A stretch of DNA of 64,000 nt, taken from Prochlorococcus sp. AG-409-B13. Its GTDB lineage: Bacteria; Cyanobacteriota; Cyanobacteriia; PCC-6307; Cyanobiaceae. The stretch lies in the NCBI GenBank assembly GCA_003216035.1, contig QCJM01000003.1, positions 1-64,000 of the forward strand, written 5' to 3'. Positions 40,722 through 50,170 of the stretch are shown one piece after another (position 1 is the first letter of the stretch; each line of letters begins with the position of its first letter). A model generated the notes under the pieces. It ran no database searches, was not told where the DNA came from, and saw only the letters and a program-made list of their open reading frames with translations. Both the position numbers and the translations under genes were made by a program.

Positions 40722-41186
40722 TTGTTATTGATCACTCTATTAAGAAGGTTGAGTGCAAAGATTCATGATTTTTTGAAGCAAAGCCTTGCAATCATGTTCA
40801 TTCTGGCTGCTATTTCGTGCTCTCTTACTTCTCCTGCAATAGCTGTTATAGAGCCGTCGGCAATTGGAATTGACCTTACACCAGTTCAGTATAAAACAGC
40901 AAAAAACTTTTCAAGGAAATTTTGCGATGCTATTCTGGTTGGTTTAACTGATGAGACTGCTGCAAATATTGCTTCCCGTGAATTGATTAAAGTTTTGCTT
41001 GAGCCCTCACTTTGGTCTAGCACTATTTTAACCAATGGGGGAGATATCAAGGCGCTCCCTGAAGGTCAAATGGTTTCTCTAACTGCGTCTAATATAATTA
41101 ATGAGTGTGGCAAAAGCTTGAGTAATCAGGCTCAGGAAGATGTTAAGAGCATGGAATCATTTTTGAATTCTAAAATAGGAGATTAG
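40722..41186 (+). CDS. secreted hypothetical protein (154 aa, TTG start)
   Basis: N-terminal basic region (LLRRLSAKIHDFLKQSL) plus hydrophobic core (IMFILAAISCSLTSPAIA) gives a signal peptide with cleavage after AIA. The mature part is helical, with FSRKFCDAILVGLTDETAAN and a second Cys in NECGKSL, a likely disulfide pair. No domain recognised; the pattern seems conserved-type for picocyanobacteria. Met25 at 40794 is an alternative start. Confidence 0.6.
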   Translation: MLLITLLRRLSAKIHDFLKQSLAIMFILAAISCSLTSPAIAVIEPSAIGIDLTPVQYKTAKNFSRKFCDAILVGLTDETAANIASRELIKVLLEPSLWSSTILTNGGDIKALPEGQMVSLTASNIINECGKSLSNQAQEDVKSMESFLNSKIGD

Positions 41187-41496
41187 ATGACAAAATGATT
41201 GAATATAAGCAATTTGATAGTAATCTTTTTCTGAGCCTTTTATTTGCAACACTGAACTCTGAACTATTTTAGTGCTAATTGCTGAAAAATAAATATTTTT
41301 TTGACGAAAGGCCCCTTTCTTCTGAGATGCTTGGAGTGTATCCAGTCGTTATGGTTTGGGTTTCCCTCACTGTCCTTTATGCGTTGGTCTTGCTGTGGTC
41401 TCTCTAATGAGGTCAATAGCTCATGCTTTGATGGTGCATCACTTGATAGGCCTGAAGGCCCATGCTTCAGAGAGTCAATAGTTTTATAAGTGGGAT

Positions 41497-41883
41497 ATGG
41501 CTGATTTCCACTATCTGATTGCACTCGCGTTGATTGAGCAAGAAGGCCAGCGTGCTATGCCATTAGGAGGCAAGTCCTTGAAGGCCTCGATTAACTCTGA
41601 TAGTGATTTAAATAATGTCGGCAAAGATATTGCGTTAGAGCTTCTTTTAAGAGTATTGCAGCGGACTGATATAGGAGGCTTGTGTAGAGCTGCAGGTGAT
41701 AGGAGTTTGCTTTTGGTAGAAATGCCTATGGAGCTTATGCAAGAGAGATTGCCTTCTCTTAAGACTTTTTGGTTAAATACGGGAGATACAGATAAATTTC
41801 TAATTAAGCTAAAAGCTTTTTCTCAAGGAGTATGGGCTTTAAATTTTGTGAGATATGAAGGGCATAGGCTTATTCGAATTTGA
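41497..41883 (+). CDS. hypothetical protein (128 aa)
   Basis: Starts MADFHYLIALALIEQEGQRA and continues GKDIALELLLRVLQRTDIGG, RSLLLVEMPMELMQERLPSL, ending RYEGHRLIRI. Alpha-beta soluble protein with coding-like composition. No family recognised. Overlapping frames upstream (41264-41524) are ambiguous and not called. Confidence 0.55.
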   Translation: MADFHYLIALALIEQEGQRAMPLGGKSLKASINSDSDLNNVGKDIALELLLRVLQRTDIGGLCRAAGDRSLLLVEMPMELMQERLPSLKTFWLNTGDTDKFLIKLKAFSQGVWALNFVRYEGHRLIRI

Positions 41884-42119
41884 TTCAAAGTTAATTGAGA
41901 AATAGATAAGTGATTATTCAGCTTTAGGTACAGATTGCTGATTGTTTTGATTTGACTTTAGGATTCATCTTTTACTTTCATTTAGAGAGTCCTTCTCAAG
42001 TTTTTTTGTGGCGCATTGTATTGCGCGCTTAATTGGACCTTCTGCCAGTCAAAGTACTCGTTTGGGTTGCATTTAAAGTGATTTGCGGAAGACTACGCTT
42101 AAAGGCCGAGAAGTTTCTT

Positions 42120-42242
42120 ATGGACTTGTGGGAAGCAAAAATGGAGAGATCTATTTCTCTGGCAATTAGTAATGTCGTAAATCGCCTTCCTAGCCTATGT
42201 GAGGAGGACCATATGGCAGTGATTCATGAGTATAAGGAGTGA
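42120..42242 (+). CDS. HEYKE-family small protein, ended early by TGA (40 aa)
   Basis: MDLWEAKMERSISLAISNVV then NRLPSLCEEDHMAVIHEYKE and TGA. The related gene at 6420-6614 has Trp (TGG) at that place (HEYKEWL), and here the same frame continues LEYKDFQDEVMVLRDLKQ to TAG at 42297. So TGG to TGA truncation is likely. The alternative is a naturally shorter form. Function unknown. Confidence 0.5.
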   Translation: MDLWEAKMERSISLAISNVVNRLPSLCEEDHMAVIHEYKE

Positions 42243-42421
42243 CTTGAATATAAGGACTTTCAAGATGAAGTAATGGTTTTAAGGGACTTGAAACAGTAGT
42301 AAATTTCTTTTTATAAGTTCACTATGCTTACCCAAAGGAATTAGAAGGGGCAAAAGCATATTGATTAATTTATATAAGAAGACCCTCGTTTATAGGTGTA
42401 AGAACTGGGGTGATTTTTTAG

Positions 42422-42736
42422 CTAGGGAGCTTGCTTTTTTTCTACATCTTCAGCCAGCTCTACTGCCTTGTCTAATTCTTTCACGAACTTAGGGAAGTCG
42501 CAGTGGGGGACACCGTCTTCTGAGTAATCCCCATAACCAGCACCTACACATAATGCGTCTCCATTACCTTGAAACATTGCCTTGTGCCCTTCAACATACT
42601 TTCGAAGCTCTTCTCCTTCTAGTGGCTTTTTGACATGCTTTTGCTCAGAAGAGGCAAGTGGTTGCTTGAGTCCCTTCCCCTGGCCCAAGGTTAATTCTTC
42701 TGTAGCAGAAGAGTTGACAACTTCCTTCTCATTCAT
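42422..42736 (-). CDS. hypothetical protein (104 aa)
   Basis: Polar N-terminal half, then ELRKYVEGHKAMFQGNGDAL, CVGAGYGDYSEDGVPHCDFP and an acidic end. Its ATG overlaps the stop of the 65-residue gene (ATGA), so the two are coupled. No family recognised, though the GYGDY--DG--HC-F block is distinctive. Confidence 0.6.
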   Translation of the reverse strand: MNEKEVVNSSATEELTLGQGKGLKQPLASSEQKHVKKPLEGEELRKYVEGHKAMFQGNGDALCVGAGYGDYSEDGVPHCDFPKFVKELDKAVELAEDVEKKQAP

Positions 42737-42930
42737 TTCTTGACTTCGGTTTCTTTTAGATGTCTTTCAACCACTTTAACCTTGATCTCTTCTGGCCAAC
42801 TTTCAAAGGCCTTTTTCAGTTTCTTTTCGTTTAGGCATTCAGTGATAAAGCTGGCTAATGAGTTGTTTTTTTCACCCCAAATCTCATGAAGGTGATTTTG
42901 AAAGTAGTTCAGCTTTTCCTTGGAATTCAT
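42733..42930 (-). CDS. small helical protein (65 aa)
   Basis: MNSKEKLNYFQNHLHEIWGE and AFESWPEEIKVKVVERHLKE: charged, helical. First gene of a two-gene unit with 42422-42736 (4-base overlap). No family recognised. Confidence 0.6.
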   Translation of the reverse strand: MNSKEKLNYFQNHLHEIWGEKNNSLASFITECLNEKKLKKAFESWPEEIKVKVVERHLKETEVKK

Positions 42931-43293
42931 TATGGCAATAAAGTCAGAGGCTATTTATACTTTGTAGTCTTTGGGTGTTGCTTGATTTGTCTAAGACTAG
43001 ATTACCTCAGTCAATTAAATGCAGCTTAACCTTGAAAGTTCTTAAAAGTTTAGAGGACTTTTGTGATTTTACGTATTGACTTTCTTCTTTAATCTCCTTG
43101 TTAGATGCTCTAATGACTTAATTTTTTTGGAAATGTTCATGCTGCTCCATTGATTTTTTAGGAGAGAACTTGGAAAAACTATTACGCATTAATCTTGATG
43201 GTGGGTGGTTTATAGGAAGCGCGGGCTAATGTGCTTTTCTTTTGAAGCCTTCCAATGCTTTTGTTTCTATTCCTATTTGTGGAATATGGCTCC
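42931..43293. other. 363-bp interval
   Basis: No gene. T-rich stretches near 43120. Marks the border between the accessory-like half and the compact core-gene half. Confidence 0.35.
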
Positions 43294-44685
43294 TTAGTCT
43301 GTTAATAAGGCATGAATGATTGTCTTGAAATGATCTCCACGCTCCTCGAAATTTTCATATTGGTCGAAGCTCGCACAGGCTGGAGAAAGTAAGAGGCTTT
43401 TAGCATTTGTTTCCTGCCCAATTTTTATTGCAAGCTTGATTGCTTCGCTCAGACCCTCGCAACATCGCAACTTGCCTTTGTAGCCATATGCTTGGATGAG
43501 TGCCTTTAATTCATTGGCACTTGATCCAAAGAGTATTATTCCGCTGGCTTTTGACTGGAGTTCATTCAACCAATTGCTAGAGTTTCCTTCTTTTATTTGT
43601 CCACCAGCCAAGACAAGACTTGGCCCTTTTACCGCTTTTAATCCCATAGTTGCTGAATGAAAGTTTGTAGCTTTGCTGTCATTAAATATTTCCATTGATT
43701 TTATTTTCCCTATTCTTTCAAGACGATGGGGTACACCTTTAAAAGAGCTTAGAGTCCTGGCTATGGCTTTTGCAGATAGCCCTGCTTGCCGGGCAGCAGC
43801 TGTCACCATTAAAAGGTTTTGCAAATTATGCTTGCCCGGAAGATTGATTAATGATGAGTCAAATAATGGCACTTCTTTTTCTAGCAAGATGCCTTTTTCA
43901 TTAATCCACAAATCAGATGGATAATCAGATGAGCCAGGCCCTTCGCTGCTTATCCAAATGCCTTTTGATAATTTAGGCCTTTGAAGAGCGAGATCTTCGT
44001 CATCAGCATTGAAGATTCGGATCTCTGATTGATCTAGGAGCCTGCGCTTAATTCTTCTATAGGCACTCATTGTTCTGTGCCGTTCTAAATGGTCGGGCGT
44101 GAGATTTGTCCATATTCCTATTTTTGGTGAGATATCTGGTGCAGCCTCTAATTGATAGCTACTAAGCTCCATAACTAGCCAGTCTGGTTGATCTTTATTG
44201 TTGGCATTGTTCTCAAATGCCAGCTCACTTGCAGACTTGCCCATGTTGCCACCCATAGGGGCTATGAAGTGATTGGCTTCCAGCACATGCTGCAAAAGAT
44301 GTGTCACGGTGGTTTTTCCATTGGTACCTGTAATCGCAATCCAGGGAATATGGTTTAATTTTTGCCAGGCTAGAGCCATCTCTCCTTGAACCTTTATCCC
44401 TAGCTTGCGAAGGGCATTAAGAGTTGAGTGATCCCATGGGACCCCAGGGCTGACTATTACGCTCTCTAGTTGGTTTAGCCAAGGTTCAAAAGTTTTTATT
44501 TCTAGAGGCTTTCCAAGCTCTACACGTATCCCTTGTTGTTGTAGATCTTTTGCAGGTAAGCTGAAAGAATTTCTTGCAAGTTCCTCAACTACTATTACAT
44601 TTTTACCAGCTGAATTAAGTAGCTTGGCCGCGCCAATACCTGAGCGGCCAAGCCCTACAACAATAGAGATCGACTTCAAGGGCAC
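43294..44685 (-). CDS. murD: UDP-N-acetylmuramoyl-L-alanine--D-glutamate ligase
   Basis: 463 residues, the normal length. N-terminal Rossmann-like GLGRSGIGAAKLL at about 12-24, ATP loop ITGTNGKTTV at about 116-125, and the C-terminal Mur ligase domain with FNDSKATNFHSA (about 338-349) and SPACASFDQYENFEERG near the end. MurD adds D-Glu to UDP-MurNAc-L-Ala in the cytoplasm during peptidoglycan synthesis. No dcw cluster around it, as is usual in cyanobacteria. Confidence 0.97.
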   Translation of the reverse strand: MPLKSISIVVGLGRSGIGAAKLLNSAGKNVIVVEELARNSFSLPAKDLQQQGIRVELGKPLEIKTFEPWLNQLESVIVSPGVPWDHSTLNALRKLGIKVQGEMALAWQKLNHIPWIAITGTNGKTTVTHLLQHVLEANHFIAPMGGNMGKSASELAFENNANNKDQPDWLVMELSSYQLEAAPDISPKIGIWTNLTPDHLERHRTMSAYRRIKRRLLDQSEIRIFNADDEDLALQRPKLSKGIWISSEGPGSSDYPSDLWINEKGILLEKEVPLFDSSLINLPGKHNLQNLLMVTAAARQAGLSAKAIARTLSSFKGVPHRLERIGKIKSMEIFNDSKATNFHSATMGLKAVKGPSLVLAGGQIKEGNSSNWLNELQSKASGIILFGSSANELKALIQAYGYKGKLRCCEGLSEAIKLAIKIGQETNAKSLLLSPACASFDQYENFEERGDHFKTIIHALLTD

Positions 44686-44879
44686 ACTCCTTTTTGAATT
44701 CTCTTGGTAAGCATGAACTTCTTGTGAACTTGTTGTTATTCTTTGAATATATTTGAATGTAATCCATCTGAAATTATAAGTCAGATTGTAAAAGAATCAA
44801 ACTATTTTAACTTGTCTGCTTGATTATCAATGCGCTGTTTGGATTTGTGCGCTTTTAGCTTGAAACTATTTGATTTGTA

Positions 44880-44951
44880 TGGGCGATACTGGAATCGAAC
44901 CAGTGACTCCTACCGTGTCAAGGTAGTGCTCTACCTCTGAGCTAATCGCCC
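44880..44951 (-). tRNA. tRNA-Val (anticodon GAC)
   Basis: The minus strand folds as a full cloverleaf: acceptor GGGCGAT/ATCGCCC, D arm GCTC/GAGC, anticodon stem CTACC/GGTAG with loop TTGACAC (anticodon GAC), and T arm ACTGG/CCAGT with TTCGAAT. 72 nt with discriminator A; the CCA end is not encoded. Confidence 0.95.
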
Positions 44952-45016
44952 TGAAGATCCAATTAAAGACGTGGTTAAGTGGATCAATTAGAAATCAAGC
45001 TAGCAGCATGGGGTAG

Positions 45017-45805
45017 TTAGCTTCGTAATAATTCAACTCTCCAGCGTTGACGTTTGGTCAATTCAAGATTCAAAACCTCCAGTTTTCCCTTGTCTTCATG
45101 CTGTATACGGTCTCCAATACTTAACTTCTTACTGCTTTGGTGAATTGGCTCCCAATTTAACCTGAGCCTGCCTTCTTTGATTTGCTTGACAACCTTTGCT
45201 CGTGATAGGCCAAAGCCTGCTGATGCAATGGAGTCAATTCGGGGAGATGCTTCTACAGTCCTTAAGTGCCTTCTCAATCTTTGAGGTGGAAGTTGTAGTT
45301 CGCTGACTTCAACCCTTTCGCAGATAATTTTGACATCTCTGACCTTGGTTGAGGCCCCATTCAAGGCATTAGCAGCCTCTGGAGTACAAAGTGCTTGAGC
45401 ACCTCTGTCATTCCTTAGCCAGATGTCTCCTATACCACCTGAAGACACTCCATTGATTTCTAGGGCTTTGCTTATCTCTGAGGGAGTGGCTTTGTCAAAC
45501 AGAAAATTACCTTCAAGTCGTAAACCGCTTATTGGCGCTATCTCTTTTAAGACTTGATTTGGTTCTGTGCAATGTATGCATTTCATCCTTTGACGCTCTG
45601 CTTCTGGGTGCCCGCCATCTGATTGCCAATGGAGATTATGTAGCGGAGCAATAATCTCCATTGCTTCTTCCCGAAGAGGAGCTGAAATAAAAGGACTCCA
45701 GGTGGGTGACCAATTTTGAAGAGCATCTTCTGCTTGGTTTAAAAGCATTCCCATCCCTTGGGGGTCTCTGCTCCCCTTCAGGAGTTCTTGCTTAGGCAAT
45801 TTCAC
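45017..45805 (-). CDS. photosystem II S4 domain protein (YlmH-like RNA-binding)
   Basis: 262 residues. The C-terminal S4 RNA-binding domain carries RIDSIASAGFGLSRAKVVKQ followed by IKEGRLRLNWEP (about 189-220). The N-terminal and middle parts match YlmH-type proteins (QRMKCIHC, LNGAST-VRDVK). Called PSII S4 domain protein in cyanobacteria and possibly linked to PSII assembly or repair; the YlmH homologue acts in ribosome-associated quality control. Its ATG overlaps the stop of the 199-residue gene upstream. Confidence 0.88.
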   Translation of the reverse strand: MKLPKQELLKGSRDPQGMGMLLNQAEDALQNWSPTWSPFISAPLREEAMEIIAPLHNLHWQSDGGHPEAERQRMKCIHCTEPNQVLKEIAPISGLRLEGNFLFDKATPSEISKALEINGVSSGGIGDIWLRNDRGAQALCTPEAANALNGASTKVRDVKIICERVEVSELQLPPQRLRRHLRTVEASPRIDSIASAGFGLSRAKVVKQIKEGRLRLNWEPIHQSSKKLSIGDRIQHEDKGKLEVLNLELTKRQRWRVELLRS

Positions 45806-46401
45806 AAATCTCTTAGCCTCACGACCTCAATTGGTTGGATTTCTTGAACTAATTGCCATGGTAATTCCACTTCTATAGGAGTCTCAAGCAATAAAAGCCA
45901 TCGCCCTTCTTCATTTCGACTCACCAAGGTACGTATATCGTCATCTTGGTCAGGGTTGACGCTGGCTGCGGCTACATGGCTTCCTAGCCATCCTGAGCCC
46001 ATTCCTAGGAGACCACCTATTACGGGTTCTGCTATTGGAGCAATCCCTAGATTTGAAAAGGTTTGTAGGTTGGTCATTTGAGTAAAAGTAAGTCCTGCTA
46101 AAAAGCCAAAAGGCATTAACCAAAGGGCCATATAGCGTTGTCGTTGTTGTTTAGAGAGTTTTGGGTTCAGTAATTTGACTGCGTCTATTTCTATGGCTTT
46201 TAGAGGGCCTGAAAATTGTTCTAAATCTCTTTCAGTAGCTTCGGTTGTGATTTTTTTGAATGCTTCTTTTTCTGAGCGTGGCTTGATTAGTTGACAGCTG
46301 ATAATAGGTATGGATGCCTCGCTTAGCTTTTCGCTTAATTGGTTGGCGGGATCAGGATCCGCCAGAACGATCACGCAAACAGGCACTAAAACAATCCTCA
46401 A
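45802..46401 (-). CDS. conserved cyanobacterial membrane protein (199 aa)
   Basis: The N-terminal soluble part (about 1-80) is followed by two membrane segments (MALWLMPFGFLAGLTFTQMT, about 90-109, and IAEPVIGGLLGMGSGWLGSH) and a C-terminal cytoplasmic domain (NEEGRWLLLLETPIEVELPW). Overlaps the S4 gene by four bases, so both are translated from one message; a role near thylakoid RNA or PSII biogenesis is possible but inferred from this. Divergent from serA. Confidence 0.75.
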   Translation of the reverse strand: MRIVLVPVCVIVLADPDPANQLSEKLSEASIPIISCQLIKPRSEKEAFKKITTEATERDLEQFSGPLKAIEIDAVKLLNPKLSKQQRQRYMALWLMPFGFLAGLTFTQMTNLQTFSNLGIAPIAEPVIGGLLGMGSGWLGSHVAAASVNPDQDDDIRTLVSRNEEGRWLLLLETPIEVELPWQLVQEIQPIEVVRLRDL

Positions 46402-46488
46402 TTGTTTGAATTCTGAACCCTGGCCGACTTAACCATGGCTAGAAACAATTAGATCTCTACAGTTCATCTCGGCAGTCTCCCGCCTTTA

Positions 46489-48084
46489 ATGACGAAAGTT
46501 CTAGTTTCCGACCCTATAGATAAGGCTGGCATTGAAATTCTCAGCCAAGTTGCTCAAGTTGATCAGCGCGTTGGACTCTCACCTGATGAACTTAAAAAAA
46601 TTATTGGTGACTATGACGCACTGATGATTCGTTCTGGTACACAGGTCACTCCTGAAGTGATTCAGGCAGCTGACAAGCTTCGAATAATTGGCCGAGCAGG
46701 AGTTGGTGTAGATAATGTTGACGTACCCTCTGCTACTAAGAGAGGGGTCCTGGTGGTTAATTCGCCAGGAGGTAACACCATTGCAGCTGCTGAACATGCT
46801 TTGGCATTGATGCTGTCTTTATCTCGTCATGTTCCTCAGGCGCATCAAAGCACTATGTCCGGGAGATGGGATAGGAAGAAGTATGTAGGAAATGAGCTTT
46901 ATCAAAAAGTCTTAGGTGTTGTTGGATTGGGGAAAATAGGTTCTCACGTCGCCAAGGTTGCTAATGCGATGGGAATGGAGGTGATTGCATTTGATCCTTT
47001 TATTTCTGCAGATCGTGCTCAGCAGATGCAGGTTCGCCTTGAGGGAATTGAGGGGCTATTTAAAAAAGCTGATTACATCACACTTCATTTGCCCCGAACT
47101 CCTGATACAGAGAATTTGGTCAATGCAGCATTGTTGGCCACTATGAAACCCACTGCAAGGTTGGTGAACTGTGCTCGTGGCGGAATTATTGATGAGTCTG
47201 CTTTGGCAGATGCAGTTGATAGAGGTGTAATTGCTGGAGCTGCATTGGATGTTTTTGCAGATGAGCCACTCTCGTCGGATTCCCCATTGAGAAGTTTGAA
47301 CGATCATTTAGGCCATTTAATCCTTACCCCTCATTTAGGAGCTTCCACAGAAGAAGCTCAGGAAAATGTGGCAATAGATGTTGCTGAGCAGATTAGAGAT
47401 GTTCTCTTGGGTCTTCCAGCTAGAAGCGCTGTGAATATTCCTGGATTAAGTGCAGAAATTATGGATAGTCTAAAACCCCATTTGCAATTAGCTGAAACAC
47501 TTGGTTTGTTGGTAAGTCAATTGTCTGGAGGGCAGGTTCATGAATTAGAAGTTCGATTACAAGGAGAGTTTGCGCAACACCCTTCCCAGCCATTAGTAGT
47601 TGCCACACTTAAGGGTTTGCTTTCAAGCGCTTTAGGTGATCGAATTAATTATGTAAATGCTTCATTAGAAGCTAAAGGTCGCGGTATACACGTTCTTGAA
47701 GTGAAGGATGAAGCGACTCGTGATTTTGCTGGAGGTTCAATGCAGTTGAATACTCGTGGAGACAATGGAGGTCACAGTGTTGTTGGGGCTGTTTTTGCTG
47801 ATGGAGATTTACGAATAACAGCTGTTGATGAGTTCCCAGTTAATGTTTCCCCGAGTAGGCATATGCTCTTTACTAGGCATAGAGATATGCCAGGGATTAT
47901 TGGCCAGCTTGGCTCTGTTTTAGGTCAACACAATGTAAATATTGCATCTATGCAAGTAGGAAGGCGAATAGTTAGAGGAGATGCAGTGATGGTTTTGAGT
48001 ATTGACGATCCAATACCTTCAGACTTGCTTGATTTGATTCATTCAATAAAAGGGATTCAAGAGGCACATCCAGTCACTTTGTAA
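46489..48084 (+). CDS. serA: D-3-phosphoglycerate dehydrogenase
   Basis: 531 residues, the long form. NAD-binding GVVGLGKIGSHVA (about 144-156), catalytic Arg in VNCARGGIIDE (about 226-236) and His in LTPHLGAS (about 282-289). The C-terminal ASB and ACT domains (MPGIIGQLGSVLGQHNVNIA, about 468-487) match the serine-regulated type. It converts 3-phosphoglycerate to 3-phosphohydroxypyruvate, the first step of phosphorylated serine synthesis. Followed after 30 bp by prmA on the same strand. Confidence 0.97.
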   Translation: MTKVLVSDPIDKAGIEILSQVAQVDQRVGLSPDELKKIIGDYDALMIRSGTQVTPEVIQAADKLRIIGRAGVGVDNVDVPSATKRGVLVVNSPGGNTIAAAEHALALMLSLSRHVPQAHQSTMSGRWDRKKYVGNELYQKVLGVVGLGKIGSHVAKVANAMGMEVIAFDPFISADRAQQMQVRLEGIEGLFKKADYITLHLPRTPDTENLVNAALLATMKPTARLVNCARGGIIDESALADAVDRGVIAGAALDVFADEPLSSDSPLRSLNDHLGHLILTPHLGASTEEAQENVAIDVAEQIRDVLLGLPARSAVNIPGLSAEIMDSLKPHLQLAETLGLLVSQLSGGQVHELEVRLQGEFAQHPSQPLVVATLKGLLSSALGDRINYVNASLEAKGRGIHVLEVKDEATRDFAGGSMQLNTRGDNGGHSVVGAVFADGDLRITAVDEFPVNVSPSRHMLFTRHRDMPGIIGQLGSVLGQHNVNIASMQVGRRIVRGDAVMVLSIDDPIPSDLLDLIHSIKGIQEAHPVTL

Positions 48085-48114
48085 ACGTCAATCAAATTAA
48101 ATTGAAACTTTTTA

Positions 48115-49032
48115 ATGGGGTTCTACTCTTCATTTTTTTGGTGGCGACTTGAGTTGCTTTTGCTTCCTCAACTAGAGGAGTCTTTGCTTTGGAAGTTGGA
48201 ATCACTTGGAATCCATAGGTATGCGGTCCAATTTCTTCCAAATAATCCATCCAAGCGCACTTTGTTGGTTTGGCTGCCTGCTGATATCTGGTCAAAGAAA
48301 GAAAGAGAAAAACTGGTCGAAGCTCTAATTCCATTAGCTGAAAACCTTGAGTTAACTCTTCCTAGCCATGTATGGGAAAAAGTTGACGACGAGGACTGGA
48401 GCTTGAGTTGGAAAAAACATTGGCAGCCAGATGCTGTAGGCAATCGCATGTTGATACTTCCTGCTTGGTTAGAGGTGCCTGAGAATTATTCCGACCGGGT
48501 GATTCTTCGCTTGGATCCAGGTTGTGCATTTGGAACAGGAAGCCATCCAACTACTCGATTGTGTTTGGAAGCTTTGGAGGAAGATTCCCCACGTGATTTG
48601 AGGGTCGCTGATCTTGGCTGTGGTAGCGGGATTTTGGGATTGGCGGCTCTAGGCTTTGGAGCTAAAGAGGTCTTGGCTGTAGATACAGATTCCCTGGCAG
48701 TTCGCTCAACGATTGAGAATGCAAGATTGAACAAGTGGGATGAAAGTCGTTTGCTCGTACAGCTAGGTTCATTGGAAGCTCTTGAATCTCTCCTTAAAGA
48801 TGACCCTGCGGATTTGTTGCTTTGCAACATTCTCGCTTCAGTTATTGAGCGCTTGGCTCCGAGCTTTGGTCATTTAGTTACCTCTAATGGGCAAGCAATC
48901 CTTAGTGGGCTGTTGATTGAGCAGGTCCCTCGCTTAAGTGACTTGCTTGAGTCTTTGGGGTGGCTTGTGGAGCCTGTTGTTGCTAAGGCTGGATGGGGTT
49001 TGCTTCATATCAGAAGAGGCCCATCCAAGTAG
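48115..49032 (+). CDS. prmA: ribosomal protein L11 methyltransferase
   Basis: 305 residues. Motif I ADLGCGSGILGLAALGFGAK (about 164-183), preceded by the PrmA signature DPGCAFGTGSHPTTRLCLEA (about 137-156) and followed by AVDTD; NILA near 242 is the catalytic region. PrmA trimethylates ribosomal protein L11. The N-terminal substrate-binding domain is shorter and cyanobacterial in style. Probably co-transcribed with serA. Confidence 0.95.
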   Translation: MGFYSSFFWWRLELLLLPQLEESLLWKLESLGIHRYAVQFLPNNPSKRTLLVWLPADIWSKKEREKLVEALIPLAENLELTLPSHVWEKVDDEDWSLSWKKHWQPDAVGNRMLILPAWLEVPENYSDRVILRLDPGCAFGTGSHPTTRLCLEALEEDSPRDLRVADLGCGSGILGLAALGFGAKEVLAVDTDSLAVRSTIENARLNKWDESRLLVQLGSLEALESLLKDDPADLLLCNILASVIERLAPSFGHLVTSNGQAILSGLLIEQVPRLSDLLESLGWLVEPVVAKAGWGLLHIRRGPSK

Positions 49033-49195
49033 GTCTTGACTCATAAACCAGGCTTATGAATGACAGTTATTTTATTTACTTAAGTATTGAACTTGCCACA
49101 TCTGGCTAAATAAGGGCCTTCCCCGATGTAAAAAGGATCGATCTCGAGGTGATACTTTTTACCTCCGGTTCTTTTAGTGCCCTTTCTTTTATCTC

Positions 49196-49495
49196 ATGGC
49201 TTCTTACAAAGTCACCCTTGTAAACCAAAGTGAGGGTTTGAACAAGACAATCGAAGTCCCCGATGATCAGTACATCCTTGATGCTGCTGAAGAGCAGGGA
49301 ATTGATCTTCCCTACTCCTGTAGAGCAGGAGCTTGTTCAACCTGTGCAGGCAAAATCACCGCAGGAACAGTTGATCAATCTGATCAGAGCTTCCTTGACG
49401 ATGATCAGCTTGATTCTGGATTTGTATTGACCTGCGTGGCCTATCCAACCTCAGACTGCACTATCACCACTCATGCAGAGGAAGAGCTCTACTGA
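49196..49495 (+). CDS. petF: plant-type [2Fe-2S] ferredoxin
   Basis: 99 residues. Cysteines in [16 protein letters not shown] (Cys41, 46, 49) and LTCVAYP (Cys79) bind the 2Fe-2S cluster. Soluble electron carrier from photosystem I to FNR and other reductases. Ends EEELY as usual for this group. A hairpin-like GAGGT/ACCTC pair lies before the start (about 49147-49166) and a clear terminator follows at 49554-49574. Confidence 0.96.
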   Translation: MASYKVTLVNQSEGLNKTIEVPDDQYILDAAEEQGIDLPYSCRAGACSTCAGKITAGTVDQSDQSFLDDDQLDSGFVLTCVAYPTSDCTITTHAEEELY

Positions 49496-49553
49496 TCTAG
49501 GGTTCTTTTTCTGTCAAAGCATCAATTTAAGACTTGCTAAACATGTCTTAATC

Positions 49554-49574
49554 AGCCACCCTCATGGGGTGGCT
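49554..49574 (+). terminator. Rho-independent terminator after petF
   Basis: 8-bp stem AGCCACCC (49554-49561) / GGGTGGCT (49567-49574), loop TCATG, followed by TTTCT. 59 bp after the petF stop. Confidence 0.85.
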
Positions 49575-49607
49575 TTTCTATGGGTGCATTTTGCGCCTTC
49601 TGTATTT

Positions 49608-49988
49608 GTGAGCTCTGCCCCGCTTCCCCGAAATGATGCCGATGCTCTTATGGAGCATGGCAGTGTTCATTCAAGTGAAGGTGGGCATTACAGCTTCCGT
49701 GTGATTGGCCCGTGTTGTCGCCTTTTTGATAGAGAGGAGCTCCCTTGGCCCTGCTCGCGGTTGGCTTGGAAAAGTAAGGAGCCAAGTTGGCGTCGTATTG
49801 GCAGTCGTTTTGTTCCTGATATAGCTGCAAAACGATGCCCTTCATATTCAATAGAGCTTTTGCAACCAGGGTTTAAGCCCACTTCAACTGTTGTGACTTT
49901 GTTTTCAAGGCGATTTACTCCAGGATTGCAGGAATGGTGGTATAGCAGGCACCCTCGCTCTAAGCGCGAATTAAATTATCTTCCTTGA
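49608..49988 (+). CDS. conserved hypothetical protein (126 aa, GTG start)
   Basis: A longer frame begins inside petF, but it runs through the petF terminator, so the GTG at 49608 is preferred. Contains SFRVIGPCCRLFDREELPWP, SWRRIGSRFVPDIAAKR and TLFSRRFTPGLQEWWYSRHP. Compact basic domain without recognised motif; conserved-type composition. Not in an operon with petF given the terminator. Confidence 0.7.
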   Translation: MSSAPLPRNDADALMEHGSVHSSEGGHYSFRVIGPCCRLFDREELPWPCSRLAWKSKEPSWRRIGSRFVPDIAAKRCPSYSIELLQPGFKPTSTVVTLFSRRFTPGLQEWWYSRHPRSKRELNYLP

Positions 49989-50170
49989 GCCATTAATTCA
50001 TTTAGAGCAAAGTATTGGAAAGTTGCTTCTTGTTATTGCATTTTGTATGAAATGAGTTGATCAATTGCTTCTAAGGAAAATATTTTTCATATTTTACTAT
50101 TTGCCAATTAATGCTTTTACAACAATTTATTTTGCAGTCTAAAGTTGATTTCTGCCAGATATTTAATTGC

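Noticed and set aside
41264-41524. Overlapping frames on both strands upstream of the 128-residue gene
   Set aside because: A plus-strand (41301-41489) and a minus-strand frame compete, and the latter overlaps the called start at 41497; neither can be supported over the other.
48168-48830. Minus-strand frames opposite prmA
   Set aside because: Shadows of prmA, which has full family motifs.
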